Assembly (NCBI GenBank): GCA_017405595.1 | Contig: JAFRAC010000019.1 | Location: 59,894 to 123,893, forward strand | Reading direction: 5' to 3' | DNA: 64,000 bases | Origin: Thermoguttaceae bacterium | Lineage (GTDB): Bacteria > Planctomycetota > Planctomycetia > Pirellulales > Thermoguttaceae | Shown here: one piece after another, positions 17,358 through 25,833 of the stretch | How the letters are laid out: each line of letters opens with the position of its first letter | How positions within the stretch are numbered: position 1 is the stretch's first letter | The notes under the pieces: generated by a model | The model's database searches: none | Told to the model about the DNA's origin: nothing | The model's input: the letters and a program-made list of their open reading frames with translations, nothing else | Translations under genes and position numbers: made by a program

Positions 17358-18770
17358 TCAGCACAGCATTCCGTAAAGGAAACCGATGACAGTGCTCAGA
17401 AATACCGTCAAGCCCACGAAAACGGCTGTCTTTCTTGCGCCCAGATAACGGCCGACGACGATAATGCTCGGCAGCGAAAGGGTCGGTCCCGCCAAAAGAA
17501 GCGCAAGTGCGGGTCCCTTCCCCATGCCCAGTCCCGTCAACGCCTGGAGAAGAGGGATTTCGGTCAGGGTTGCAAAATACCAGAGTGTTCCGGCAATCGA
17601 CGCCAGAAAGTTCGACAGGAGGCTGTTTCCCCCGAGCCAGCGGGCAACCGAGTCGGCGGGAACGAGCGAGGCGGCGAACCCGGTCACAAAGATGCCTCCG
17701 AAGAGGAGCGGCACAATCGTTTTCGCAAAAGACCATGTCTGCCCCATCCATTCCGAAATCTCGTCACGGCTGAACCAGCGAACCGCCATTGCCAGGATCG
17801 CCAGACCGATGAAAAGGCAGATCATCCAGCGCATTTTATAAACAGCGGCGCTCCATCGATAATTTTCGGGCGTACTGTCTTTCTCTGCGGCAATACAGTC
17901 TTTCCGGATCAGAAAATGGTTTCCGGGCTGAAGCATTTCACGTTCTCTTTCGGGAATCGATACCCCCGTGCTCAGGAACCGCTGAACCTGAAATTTCATC
18001 TCGTCACCTGTCAGCTGGGTTATCGATGTTTCAAGCTCAATCTCTTCGGGAAGAACAAAGGAGAAGTTTCCTGCGGCATGATCGAGGTGGGTGATTGCGT
18101 TCCCCTTTCCGAGCGTCAGTACTTTGGAAGCGGGATTAACCCAGTCGCTGAAGACGAGAAAGGCTATCATCGCCGCCAGGAAGAGTCCCGTCTGCCAAGA
18201 TTTGCGGCTTGTCGGCACCGGATCGGGCATCTGCATAATGGTGACGGTGCGTTCCTGCTCACTGCGTCGGAAGATAAGCGCCATCATAATTCCGATCACA
18301 AGACTCATGAGGATGGCGGTGACGGTTCGCGCAGCTCCGAGTTCAAATCCGAGGATACGTGCGGTAAGAAAAATCGCCATGACATTGAGCGCGGGGCCGG
18401 AACAGAGAAACGCCGAAGCGGGTCCCAAACCGGCACCGACACGATAGATTCCGGCGAACATCGGCAGGACGCTGCATGAACAAACGGCCAGAATCGTTCC
18501 CGAAACGGAGGCGAAAGCGTATGCCTTGACTTTGTCCGCCTTCGGACCGAGATGCTTTAAGACAGCCTCCTTGGAAAGAAACGATGAAATTGCCCCCGCA
18601 ATAAACATCGCGGGAATCACGCAGGCAAGCGTATGACATCGAGCGTACCACTGGAGCATACGCAGTGCATCGAGCAGGGCTTCCTGAACAGCCGGATTTG
18701 CAATCGGCAAAAAATATGCCAGGAGAAAGAGGATCACAAGACCGAAAAAAAACCTGATTTCACTTTTCAC
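17358..18770 (-). CDS. UPF0718/ArsP-like permease
   Basis: A 470-residue membrane permease of the UPF0718 (DUF318) family, related to ArsP and to proposed Cu/Zn or arsenical exporters. The N-terminal half has helices with the family motif SGTILAVCSCSVLPMFAGIY and CSGPALNVMAIFL. A second copy follows in the C-terminal half (FGGIFVTGFAASLVP and ALALLLAGPTLSLPSIIVV). Between them is an insert of about 120 residues (about 200-310), predicted polar and extracytoplasmic, that is longer than in ArsP itself. The conserved Cys pair in CSCS is a probable metalloid-binding site. Its neighbours are an ArsR regulator upstream and a CxxC protein downstream. Substrate is not determined. Confidence 0.82.
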   Translation of the reverse strand: MKSEIRFFFGLVILFLLAYFLPIANPAVQEALLDALRMLQWYARCHTLACVIPAMFIAGAISSFLSKEAVLKHLGPKADKVKAYAFASVSGTILAVCSCSVLPMFAGIYRVGAGLGPASAFLCSGPALNVMAIFLTARILGFELGAARTVTAILMSLVIGIMMALIFRRSEQERTVTIMQMPDPVPTSRKSWQTGLFLAAMIAFLVFSDWVNPASKVLTLGKGNAITHLDHAAGNFSFVLPEEIELETSITQLTGDEMKFQVQRFLSTGVSIPEREREMLQPGNHFLIRKDCIAAEKDSTPENYRWSAAVYKMRWMICLFIGLAILAMAVRWFSRDEISEWMGQTWSFAKTIVPLLFGGIFVTGFAASLVPADSVARWLGGNSLLSNFLASIAGTLWYFATLTEIPLLQALTGLGMGKGPALALLLAGPTLSLPSIIVVGRYLGARKTAVFVGLTVFLSTVIGFLYGMLC

Positions 18771-18803
18771 CGGAATCTCCTTGAAAATCTTCTCTTTACT
18801 TTG

Positions 18804-18819
18804 ATATTTTGCAAAATAT
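18804..18819. promoter_or_regulatory. Perfect 16-base palindrome upstream of the permease
   Basis: ATATTTTGCAAAATAT lies 34 bases before the permease ATG and after the arsR stop. Its TTTTGC/GCAAAA core resembles the TTTGC and GCAAA half-sites in front of arsR, so it is probably a second ArsR operator. Confidence 0.6.
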
Positions 18820-18889
18820 ACAATCGTTGTGCTCGAAAAAACGCCTTGACCGCACAGGAGAGGAAAAGACGTTTTCAGACACGCGGAGG

Positions 18890-19189
18890 TTAAACAGGAA
18901 TCCCCGGCTTTTTTCGTTTTCCGGCAACCTTTTCGAGACAGTCGCAGACTTGCAGAATACAGGGACAGGTAAGACGGTAGTAAACATTTTTCCCCCGTTT
19001 TTCGTCGGCAACGATTCCGGCGTTTTTCAACACGGAAAGATGACGGGACAGGGTGGAAATATCGATGTCGAACATTTCAAGACAAACACACACACATTGT
19101 TCGCCTTTGGCAAGTTTTTCAACAAGCCGCAGACGGACCGGGTGCGCCAGAGCTTTAAAAACCTGAACCTTGTCGTCAATGGTCATCAT
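18890..19189 (-). CDS. ArsR/SmtB-family transcriptional repressor
   Basis: A 99-residue winged-helix repressor of the metal(loid)-sensing type. The helical core begins with FKALAHPVRLRLVEKLAKGE. The recognition helix is in ISTLSRHLSVLKNAGIV, and the wing is DEKRGKNVYYRLT. The usual ELCVCDL motif is replaced by CVCVCLEMF (Cys residues at about 32-36), and another pair occurs near the C-terminus (CPCILQVCDC). That gives several thiol ligands, consistent with arsenite or soft-metal sensing. It is the first gene of the operon with the permease and CxxC protein and is probably autoregulated. Confidence 0.9.
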   Translation of the reverse strand: MMTIDDKVQVFKALAHPVRLRLVEKLAKGEQCVCVCLEMFDIDISTLSRHLSVLKNAGIVADEKRGKNVYYRLTCPCILQVCDCLEKVAGKRKKPGIPV

Positions 19190-19253
19190 GATTCTCCTTG
19201 TCCGTCCCTATCTCGCCGGAAAAATGCTTTCCGTTACAGTGTAATCGGCAAAA

Positions 19254-19290
19254 ACATTTGCAAGTTTAGCAAAATAACCAAATGTGTCAA
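19254..19290 (-). promoter_or_regulatory. arsR promoter with operator repeats
   Basis: On the minus strand TTGACA (19290-19285), a 16-base spacer and TAAACT (19268-19263) form a promoter. ACATTTG (19254-19260) and CAAATGT (19279-19285) flank the -10 box as an inverted repeat. A TTTGC-N7-GCAAA repeat overlaps it. Repressor binding here would block polymerase. Confidence 0.6.
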
Positions 19291-19621
19291 GGGGAAAGGG
19301 GCATTCTTCTTTGAAAAACGTTTTGTGGACAAATCCCAAGGTCAAATATCAAGACTGACAAAATGGTTCGTTGACTTTTGGGCTGGAGGGGTGGTTTCCT
19401 GTCCATAACAAACATCACTGTCGTCTGCAACCAATCTGGTTCAACGATGAAGTTCGTTTGCAAGAAATTCGGCACCGCACCGTCGAATCCTATTCCCCCG
19501 CGGCGGAACTCTTTTTCCTTCTCCTTTTTCAGGTATAATTTTAAGGGGAAGGCGTGTTTTCCGTCCTGTTGGGAGGGCGGAAAGAGTGTATCGGAAAAGT
19601 TTTTAGAGGGCTGCCCCCGCG
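19291..19621. other. Intergenic region upstream of the kinase gene
   Basis: About 330 bases without a supportable gene. A TATAAT at 19534-19539 (plus strand, no good -35 box) is a candidate promoter for the kinase gene. Confidence 0.4.
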
Positions 19622-20476
19622 ATGAGTAGTGAACTGCCGCAGCGTACCGGGCCGTACCGGCATATCCGGATGGTCTACGCCGGTCAATCGAGCCAGCTTT
19701 GGAAGGCGCGCGACGAGCGGGACGGAAAAACGGTCGCGGTCAAGCGCCTGCTGCCGAACTATGTCGACCGCGAACATGTCGCTCTGCTCAATAAGGAGCG
19801 GCAGGTCACCGTTTCGCTCGACGGTTCCCCCTCGTTTCTGCACTTCTACGACGCCGGGAAAGACGCCGGTATTCCCTACCTCGTCCTCGAATGGTTCGCC
19901 GGGCCGAGTGTCGGCCAGCTGGTCAAACTCGGATACAGCACCTACGCTCCGGTCCTTCCGCAGCTGATTCCCGCCCTCTTCGAACCGCTCATTCCCCTCC
20001 ATCAGGCGGGATGGGTCCACTGCGATATTAAGCCGGACAATTTCCTCTTCTCCCCCGAACTCGGAGTGAAGCTGATCGACTTCGCCATTACCGAGAAGAA
20101 AGGGGGGAGCCTTCTTCCCCGCTTCTTCCGGAAATCGGCGGCGATTCGGGGAACCGCGACGTACATTTCGCCCGAACAGATCGAGCACCGGCCCCTCGAC
20201 GGCCGGACCGACCTTTACTGTCTCGGGGCGACGATTCTCGAACTGCTGACCGGCGCCGCTCCCTTTGCCGGGAATACGCTCGGCGAGCTTCTCAACAAAC
20301 ACCGTTCGCCGCATGTTCCCTCGGTCGCGGCAAAAAACCGGAACGTGACCCCGCAATTCGACGCTTTCCTGAAATCACTCCTCTCCCCCGATCCGAACAA
20401 GCGCCCCTCCTCGGCGCAGGAGGCGTTTTCGGTTGCGAAACGGCTGCCGATCTTTTTAAAGCCGCCCGAGGGGTAA
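19622..20476 (+). CDS. Ser/Thr protein kinase, DFG motif changed to DFA
   Basis: A 284-residue Hanks-type kinase consisting of the catalytic domain only, with no membrane helix. Lys41 (VAVK) is the ATP lysine. The catalytic loop is HCDIKPDN at 133-140. The metal motif is DFA at 153-155 instead of DFG. The activation segment ends in TYISPEQIEH. Helix F is marked by DLYCLGATILELLTG. The Gly-rich loop is reduced (YAGQSSQLWKAR). Catalytic Asp and Asn are kept, so activity is plausible, but DFA is unusual. A GAGGG lies 10 bases before the ATG. No phosphatase or FHA gene is adjacent; an FHA protein lies 3 kb away. Confidence 0.9.
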   Translation: MSSELPQRTGPYRHIRMVYAGQSSQLWKARDERDGKTVAVKRLLPNYVDREHVALLNKERQVTVSLDGSPSFLHFYDAGKDAGIPYLVLEWFAGPSVGQLVKLGYSTYAPVLPQLIPALFEPLIPLHQAGWVHCDIKPDNFLFSPELGVKLIDFAITEKKGGSLLPRFFRKSAAIRGTATYISPEQIEHRPLDGRTDLYCLGATILELLTGAAPFAGNTLGELLNKHRSPHVPSVAAKNRNVTPQFDAFLKSLLSPDPNKRPSSAQEAFSVAKRLPIFLKPPEG

Positions 20477-20563
20477 CGGGAACGGGCTTTTCGATTCAGC
20501 TTCCCGGCATTTGAGCATTGCCTGAGAGGCGGATCCCTCCTCCGGAGCCGGGCGGAATGTACG

Positions 20564-20591
20564 TTGCCAATTTTACCGATTCTGCTATAAT
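20564..20591 (+). promoter_or_regulatory. Probable accA promoter
   Basis: TTGCCA (20564-20569), a 16-base spacer and TATAAT (20586-20591) preceded by TGC form a well-matched sigma-70 promoter, about 135 bases before the accA start. Confidence 0.65.
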
Positions 20592-20726
20592 CATCCTTTC
20601 AGGGCGTTTGTTTTCTGCCTTTCTTTTACCCGGTTTTTCGGGGGGCGGGGCGTTTATCGAAAGCGCGTTTCCTCCCCGGTAAGTCGGGTTTTGATTTCCG
20701 TTTCCGTTCTATCGTTTGGAGTCATC

Positions 20727-21758
20727 GTGACCGATTCTCCCCTCTCCTTCGAACAGCCGATTTACGATCTGGAAGTCCGTCTCGAAGAGATGCCGAAAAA
20801 CAATCCTTCTCCGGAAATCCGGGAAGAGATCCAACGCCTGAAACTCGGGCTTTCCGACCTCAAAAAGAAGATCTACTCCAATCTGACCCGCTGGCAGGTG
20901 GTCGAGGTTTCGCGTCATCCGAAACGGCCCCAGACCGCCGATTATCTCGATTTGGTCTTCGATGAGTTCGTCGAGCTGCACGGCGACCGTTTCTTCGGCG
21001 ACGACCGGGCGCTGATCACCGGCTGGGCGAAACTCGACGGCATTAAGGTCATGGTGGTCGGCCATCAGAAAGGGCATACCGTCAACGACCGCATGGCATG
21101 CAATTTCGGCTGCGCCCATCCCGAGGGGTACCGCAAAGCGGTCGGCAAGATGAAGCTTGCCGCCAAATTCGGCCTGCCGGTCGTCTGTTTCATCGATACG
21201 CCGGGCGCCTATCCCGGCATCGCTTCCGAAGAGCGGGGCGTGGCCGAGGCGATCGCCGAGGCGATGTTCGAGATGTCGATTCTGCCGACTCCGATCGTCT
21301 GCGTGGTGATCGGCGAAGGGGGGAGCGGCGGCGCGCTCGGGATCGGCGTCGGCGATAAGGTCGCCATGCTCCAGTACGCCTACTACAGCGTGATCAGTCC
21401 GGAAGGGTGTTCCGGCATCCTCTGGAAAAGCGAAAAGTTCAAAGATAAAGCCGCCGAAGCGCTGAAATTCACGTCGTCCGACCTGCTGAAACTGGGCGTG
21501 ATCGATAAAGTCATTGAAGAGCCGCTCGGCGGGGCGCACCGCGACCCGCGGATGATGGCGTCGCGGTTAAAGCAGTATCTTCGCACGCAAATCCGGTCGC
21601 TCAGCCGGGTGCCGATCGAGAAGCTGCTCGACGCCCGCTATCGGCGGTTCCGCGATTACGGCGTCTTTTTCGATAACGAAGAGGCCGCGGCCGCCGCGTT
21701 TCAGCGCGGGTCGCTCTTCCCCGCAAGCGGGACGAAAGAGCCGCTTGCCCAGGAATGA
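20727..21758 (+). CDS. accA: Acetyl-CoA carboxylase carboxyltransferase subunit alpha
   Basis: The alpha subunit of the carboxyltransferase makes malonyl-CoA with AccD for fatty acid synthesis. The 343-residue length is close to the usual 320. Diagnostic segments include YLDLVFDEFVELHGDRFFGDD, the oxyanion-hole region FIDTPGAYPGIASEERG, and VIGEGGSGGALGIGVGDKV. A further segment is YSVISPEGCSGILWK. I chose GTG at 20727 because GGAG lies six bases upstream and the family starts here; an upstream TTG would add 12 residues. AccD, AccB and AccC are not in this window. Confidence 0.95.
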   Translation: MTDSPLSFEQPIYDLEVRLEEMPKNNPSPEIREEIQRLKLGLSDLKKKIYSNLTRWQVVEVSRHPKRPQTADYLDLVFDEFVELHGDRFFGDDRALITGWAKLDGIKVMVVGHQKGHTVNDRMACNFGCAHPEGYRKAVGKMKLAAKFGLPVVCFIDTPGAYPGIASEERGVAEAIAEAMFEMSILPTPIVCVVIGEGGSGGALGIGVGDKVAMLQYAYYSVISPEGCSGILWKSEKFKDKAAEALKFTSSDLLKLGVIDKVIEEPLGGAHRDPRMMASRLKQYLRTQIRSLSRVPIEKLLDARYRRFRDYGVFFDNEEAAAAAFQRGSLFPASGTKEPLAQE

Positions 21759-21856
21759 CCGTCCTGCCGGCAGGGGCCGCAGCGGCTTGACGGCGGTTCC
21801 CGGCCGTCTTAACATAAAACCGTTGAAATCATATTCCGTCTGAGGACAGAAGTTTT

Positions 21857-22576
21857 ATGAAATTCGCGAAACCCGGACGCGCTTCCTCCGCGAAATTTCG
21901 CCAGAGCAGTGCGCAGGAAGGGAAACCTGACATCTCGAAACGGAAAATCGTCGGTTTCTACGACTACACGGTTGTTCTGACCTATTGCGGAATGCTCTGC
22001 GCGTTCTGCGGCATTTTGCGCGCGGTCAACCGTGAGTTCTGGGAAGCGATGATCTGCCTGATGCTGGCAGGAATCTGCGATATGTTCGACGGCGCGGTCG
22101 CCTCGACAAAGAACCGGAATGCCTGTGAAAGGCGGTTCGGGATTCAGATCGACTCGTTAAGCGACCTGATCAGTTTCGGTGTTCTGCCCGGCATCTTCGT
22201 CTATGTGATCGCCGAACAGACTCCCCTTGCCGGAGTGGTCGCCGCCCTCTTTGTGCTCTGCGCCCTGATTCGGCTCGCCTATTTCAATGTGCTTGAAGAG
22301 GAACGGCAGAACCAGACTTCCGAAAAGCGGAAAAGCTATATCGGTGTTCCGGTCACGACGGTGGCGATCACGATGCCGATCGCCTACATGATGTACGATT
22401 ACAGCCTCTTTAAGACAACCGCCTGTTTTCCCATTCTCCTTCTCCTTATGGGTGCGGGGTTCATCTCGCCGGTCGAGATCAAAAAACCGGGAACGCTCCT
22501 GAAGATGTGCCTGATTCTTCTCGGCGTTCTCGAAGTTCTCGGAATGATGTTCCTCATGACTTGGGGCGAGAAATGA
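21857..22576 (+). CDS. pssA: CDP-diacylglycerol-serine O-phosphatidyltransferase
   Basis: A 239-residue membrane enzyme of the CDP-alcohol phosphotransferase family that makes phosphatidylserine. The signature lies in residues 75-103: Asp75, Asp78, Gly79, Ala82, Gly95, Asp99 and Asp103. The Arg that normally follows the Ala is Ser83 here, and the spacer before the Gly is about two residues longer than usual, although Arg92 and Arg93 (ERRFG) lie inside the motif. Hydrophobic helices follow. An ATG-TGA overlap couples it to psd, which uses its product. A ribosome-binding site (GAGGACAGAAG) precedes the start. Confidence 0.9.
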   Translation: MKFAKPGRASSAKFRQSSAQEGKPDISKRKIVGFYDYTVVLTYCGMLCAFCGILRAVNREFWEAMICLMLAGICDMFDGAVASTKNRNACERRFGIQIDSLSDLISFGVLPGIFVYVIAEQTPLAGVVAALFVLCALIRLAYFNVLEEERQNQTSEKRKSYIGVPVTTVAITMPIAYMMYDYSLFKTTACFPILLLLMGAGFISPVEIKKPGTLLKMCLILLGVLEVLGMMFLMTWGEK

Positions 22577-23421
22577 AAGACTCGCTCCCGCTCCGTTTTT
22601 TGTATCGGACGGTTCCGGGCCGTGCGCTTCTGGCCTGTCTGGTTCGTCCGTCTGTCTCGCGCGCGGCCGGCGCTCTTCTTTCGAGCCCGATTTCAAAATG
22701 CGCGATTCCCCGTTTTATCAAAAAGAACGGCATTTCGCTCGAGGGAATTGAAGTTCCCGAAGGCGGGTTCCCCTCGTTTAACGCGTTTTTCACCCGAAAG
22801 AGGAAATCACCCGGTTTTGAACCGGCCGAAGGGAATCTGATCTCTCCGTGCGACGCCCTGCTGACGTATCAGCCGATCCGGAAAGACGTTCTTTTCGAGG
22901 TCAAGCGTTCCGTTTACACCCTGAACGATCTTTTGGATGACCCTGAACTTGCCCGGTCTTTTGAGGGGGGAAGCGCGTTGATTTTCCGCCTGACACCGGC
23001 GCATTATCACCGCTATTGCTACTGTGCCGACGGCGAAATTCTGGCGAGCCGGTCCCTGAAAGGGGTGCTCCATTGCGTACGCCCTGTCGCGCTGGCCAGC
23101 GTGCCGGTTTTCGTGCGGAACAGCCGCGAATACCGTGTTATCCGCACCGAACGTTTCGGGCTTGTCGTGCAGATGGAAGTCGGCGCCCTCTTCGTCGGAA
23201 AGATGGCGAACCGCCGGGAAAGCATTCACGAAAAAGTCCGTGCCGGGGAGGAAAAAGGCTATTTCGAGTTCGGCGGTTCCACGATTATCCTTCTCGTTCA
23301 GAAAGATATGGTCCGGTTCGATCCCCGGCGGTACTCCGGCCGGCTCGTCGACGGGGAAATCCCGATCCGGATGGGGGAAATCCTCGGCGAAAACCCGGTT
23401 TCCCCGGAGGGGAAATCGTAA
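22573..23421 (+). CDS. psd: Phosphatidylserine decarboxylase
   Basis: This enzyme converts phosphatidylserine to phosphatidylethanolamine using a pyruvoyl group formed by self-cleavage. The cleavage site is GGST at residues 234-237 (Ser236 becomes the pyruvoyl residue), in place of the common LGST. The substrate-side His is in LTPAHYHRYCY. The family motif FNAFFTRKRK is near the N-terminus and SPCDA follows. The product is 282 residues. The start overlaps the pssA stop by four bases (ATGA), so the two genes are translationally coupled. A terminator follows. Confidence 0.95.
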   Translation: MKDSLPLRFLYRTVPGRALLACLVRPSVSRAAGALLSSPISKCAIPRFIKKNGISLEGIEVPEGGFPSFNAFFTRKRKSPGFEPAEGNLISPCDALLTYQPIRKDVLFEVKRSVYTLNDLLDDPELARSFEGGSALIFRLTPAHYHRYCYCADGEILASRSLKGVLHCVRPVALASVPVFVRNSREYRVIRTERFGLVVQMEVGALFVGKMANRRESIHEKVRAGEEKGYFEFGGSTIILLVQKDMVRFDPRRYSGRLVDGEIPIRMGEILGENPVSPEGKS

Positions 23422-23463
23422 AACAGACTTTCGGCGGGCCACCCGGTTTTCCGGTTTGCCGGT

Positions 23464-23505
23464 AAAAAAAGGCAGATCCGGCGTTGTTTCGGATCTGCCT
23501 CTTTT
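23464..23505. terminator. Rho-independent terminator between psd and FHA gene
   Basis: The stem AGGCAGATCCG (23470-23480) pairs with CGGATCTGCCT (23490-23500), flanked by an A run and TCTTTT. It serves the convergent genes psd and the FHA protein. Confidence 0.85.
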
Positions 23506-23526
23506 ACGTGCGGGGAACCGGCTCTT

Positions 23527-24333
23527 CTAGTGGTTCTGGAAAAAGTTTTTCAGGTTCGCCGCGGCTTGCCCTTTCGGCGCATGGGGAACCTTGTGGGTGC
23601 CGGTTGCCGGTTTCTTCTCTTCCTTGGAGGCGGGTTTGATATCGTCGTCGTCGAGGTTCAGGTGGAGAACCGGTTTCGGCTTTTCCTGCGGCGGCGCCTG
23701 AGGCGCGGCCGGCCCGCTTTTCGGGGCCGGGGGGACCGCGGGCTCTTCGCGTTTGAAGGTGCCGGTCGGCGCTTTAGGCGATGGAGCGATATTCGACGCG
23801 GACTCGTCTTCGATGATCCGGTCGAGGATGTTCCCTTCCGGCTCGTCGTCCTGATCTTCTTCGCGCGACATGGTGATGGTCGGTTCGGCCGGCGAGGCTT
23901 CGGCGGCATCCTCGGAAAGGAGCCAGTTCGAAACGTCGTCCCCCCCGTTGGCGGCCGCGGTCAGCGAGCTTTGCTCGACAGTCCGGGCGACGACTTCGGC
24001 GATCGATTCGACTTTCGGCTTTTTGCCGGTCGACATCGCCACCGTGATCAGCATTTCAAATTCCAGCGGTCCGATGGTGAGTCTGTCGCCGTTGCGGAGC
24101 TCGGTCTCTTCCTCGATTTTCGAGCCGTTGACGAAAACGCCGTTCCGGCTCCCGAGATCGCGGACGCCGACGTAACCTTCTTCGGTGAGAATGACGCAAT
24201 GATAGCGGCTGATCAGCTCGTTTCTGGATTTAAGCTGGCAGTCTTCCGCCCTTCCAATCATGAATTTAGGGCGATTGATCGTGATTAGGTGTCCGCTTTG
24301 CTTGCCATTGACAACCTTTAACTGAACCTGCAT
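23527..24333 (-). CDS. FHA-domain protein
   Basis: A 268-residue cytoplasmic protein. An N-terminal FHA domain (about residues 1-95) has FMIGRAEDCQ, then the phosphothreonine-binding ISRYHC and DLGSRNGVFVNG. The remaining 170 residues are low complexity: acidic and Ala/Pro-rich, with LNLDDDDIKP and AAANLKNFFQNH at the end. FHA domains bind phosphothreonine, so a protein kinase substrate or partner is likely; a kinase gene lies 3 kb away, but no direct link is visible. The start was taken at ATG 24333; an upstream TTG at 24342 is possible. Confidence 0.88.
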   Translation of the reverse strand: MQVQLKVVNGKQSGHLITINRPKFMIGRAEDCQLKSRNELISRYHCVILTEEGYVGVRDLGSRNGVFVNGSKIEEETELRNGDRLTIGPLEFEMLITVAMSTGKKPKVESIAEVVARTVEQSSLTAAANGGDDVSNWLLSEDAAEASPAEPTITMSREEDQDDEPEGNILDRIIEDESASNIAPSPKAPTGTFKREEPAVPPAPKSGPAAPQAPPQEKPKPVLHLNLDDDDIKPASKEEKKPATGTHKVPHAPKGQAAANLKNFFQNH

Positions 24334-24754
24334 TCTTTTCAACCAATCGAACTTACCGATGCACTTTAGTCAAACCGTCTAGGTTCCGGAGGGATGAAAA
24401 AAATGAACGCGATGATAACGGTTGCAAATCCTGAACCCGGACCGTTTGAAAGCGCCCTTTTCGGCATGCGGAAAGGACGCCTTTCTACTCTATCGGCTAT
24501 AACGCGATTTTAACAGAGAAAAAAAAGAAATCAATACCGCACCCCGAACCGGCTCCTTCCGCCGGCAGGGGCGTTTTGTCCGGTTCCGGTTCCGCGGAAC
24601 CGGCCCGATTCCCTAGCCGGTTTCGCTCTTTTGTGCTATGATAGGCGGAGGGGAAAAGGGGGCGAAAAGTGCGCCGGTTTACCCCTGTCCGCCGCCGAAT
24701 TTTCCGCCGCGTTCCCTCTTGCGGGGGCGGCCGTTTCACAAATGGAATCATGCC
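24334..24754. other. Divergent intergenic region, FHA gene and rsmG
   Basis: A 420-base gap without a gene. TGC-TATGAT at 24634-24642 (plus strand) is a possible extended -10 box for rsmG. The rest shows A/T-rich runs and no supported reading frame. Confidence 0.4.
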
Positions 24755-25774
24755 ATGTCCGACGAAATGAACCCTTCTGAACCGATCCCCGACAAGAGCG
24801 GGCAGCCCGATTCTTCCGGCCGAACTCTGGAAGAGGTCCTCGCCGCGTACAAGATCGAACTGCCGGCGAAGAAAATCACCCTTCTCGACCGCTACTGCCG
24901 CGCTCTTTGGGATTGGAACACCAGGCTGAACCTGACCCGGCACGACGATTACGAAAAGTTCGTGACGCGCGATCTGGTCGACACCCTTCAGCTGGCCGCG
25001 CACCTGCAGAAGGGGGAACACGTCCTCGACGTCGGTACCGGCGGGGGTGTTCCGGGCGTCCCTCTGGCGATTCTCCGGCCGGACCTCGACGTGGAGCTTT
25101 GCGATGCGACCGGGAAAAAGGCGAAAGCCGTCGGCGCCATTCTCGATGAAATCGGTCTGGACCTGAACGTCTGGCACGCGAAAGGGGAAGAACTGGTTAA
25201 AGCGCATCGGTTTCATACCCTTGTGATTCGCGCCCTCTCGAAGCTGAACCGGGTTCTTGAAATTTTTGCGCCGGCGTGGTACGCGTTCGACCGTCTTCTT
25301 CTGATTAAAGGGCCCGCTTGGGTTGAGGAACGGGGGGAAGCGCGGCATTTCGGCCGGCTGACCAATCTGGCGCTCCGCAAACTCGCCGAGTACACGAATC
25401 CGGGAATGGAACATCAGAGCGTCATTCTGCAGGTCTGTCAGAAGAAGCGCCTTGCCGGGATCGAAAAGAGGGCCGAAGATCTTGCCGCCGGGATTCCGAT
25501 CGAAGAGAGCGCCGAAATTGTCGCGGTCGAGACCGAATCGGGGCCGGCACGGCAGGCGGGGCGTTCGCGTCCCTTCCGCCGTCCGCGGGGGGCGCGTCCG
25601 TTCGGTTCCCGGCCCAACCGGGGGAATTTCGGAAAAGCCAATCAGGCCGGCAGGGGCGGCCGCCGCGGGAAAGGCGGAAACGCCGGCAAAGGGGGTCCTT
25701 CCGGCGGCCGGCGGCGCGGCGGCGCGGGTCCGAACCGGGGCTCCCGTTCTCCCCGGCGTGGCTCGCCGCGGTAA
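24755..25774 (+). CDS. rsmG: 16S rRNA m7G527 methyltransferase RsmG with Arg/Gly-rich tail
   Basis: RsmG methylates G527 of 16S rRNA using S-adenosylmethionine. The helical N-terminal part has LWDWNTRLNLT and a KFVTRDLVDTLQL segment. The SAM-binding loop is LDVGTGGGVPGVPLAI at about residues 91-106, with DATGKKAKAV after it. The family is usually about 200-240 residues; this protein is 339. Its last 76 residues hold about 20 Arg and 21 Gly, plus Lys and Pro, without acidic residues after about 261. That tail looks like an RNA-binding RGG-type extension. No strong ribosome-binding site is visible. Confidence 0.88.
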   Translation: MSDEMNPSEPIPDKSGQPDSSGRTLEEVLAAYKIELPAKKITLLDRYCRALWDWNTRLNLTRHDDYEKFVTRDLVDTLQLAAHLQKGEHVLDVGTGGGVPGVPLAILRPDLDVELCDATGKKAKAVGAILDEIGLDLNVWHAKGEELVKAHRFHTLVIRALSKLNRVLEIFAPAWYAFDRLLLIKGPAWVEERGEARHFGRLTNLALRKLAEYTNPGMEHQSVILQVCQKKRLAGIEKRAEDLAAGIPIEESAEIVAVETESGPARQAGRSRPFRRPRGARPFGSRPNRGNFGKANQAGRGGRRGKGGNAGKGGPSGGRRRGGAGPNRGSRSPRRGSPR

Positions 25775-25833
25775 AAGAGGGGTTTTAACCCGGGATGATA
25801 TCTTCTTTCCCACAATGAAGGAGTTTTGAACCG

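Noticed and set aside
18809..19408. Plus-strand frame of 199 codons opposite arsR
   Set aside because: It is a shadow on the other strand of arsR and its regulatory region; its protein has no recognisable pattern.
24638..24754. Upstream extension of rsmG by 39 codons
   Set aside because: The family alignment begins near the ATG at 24755 and the extension would run over the likely promoter.
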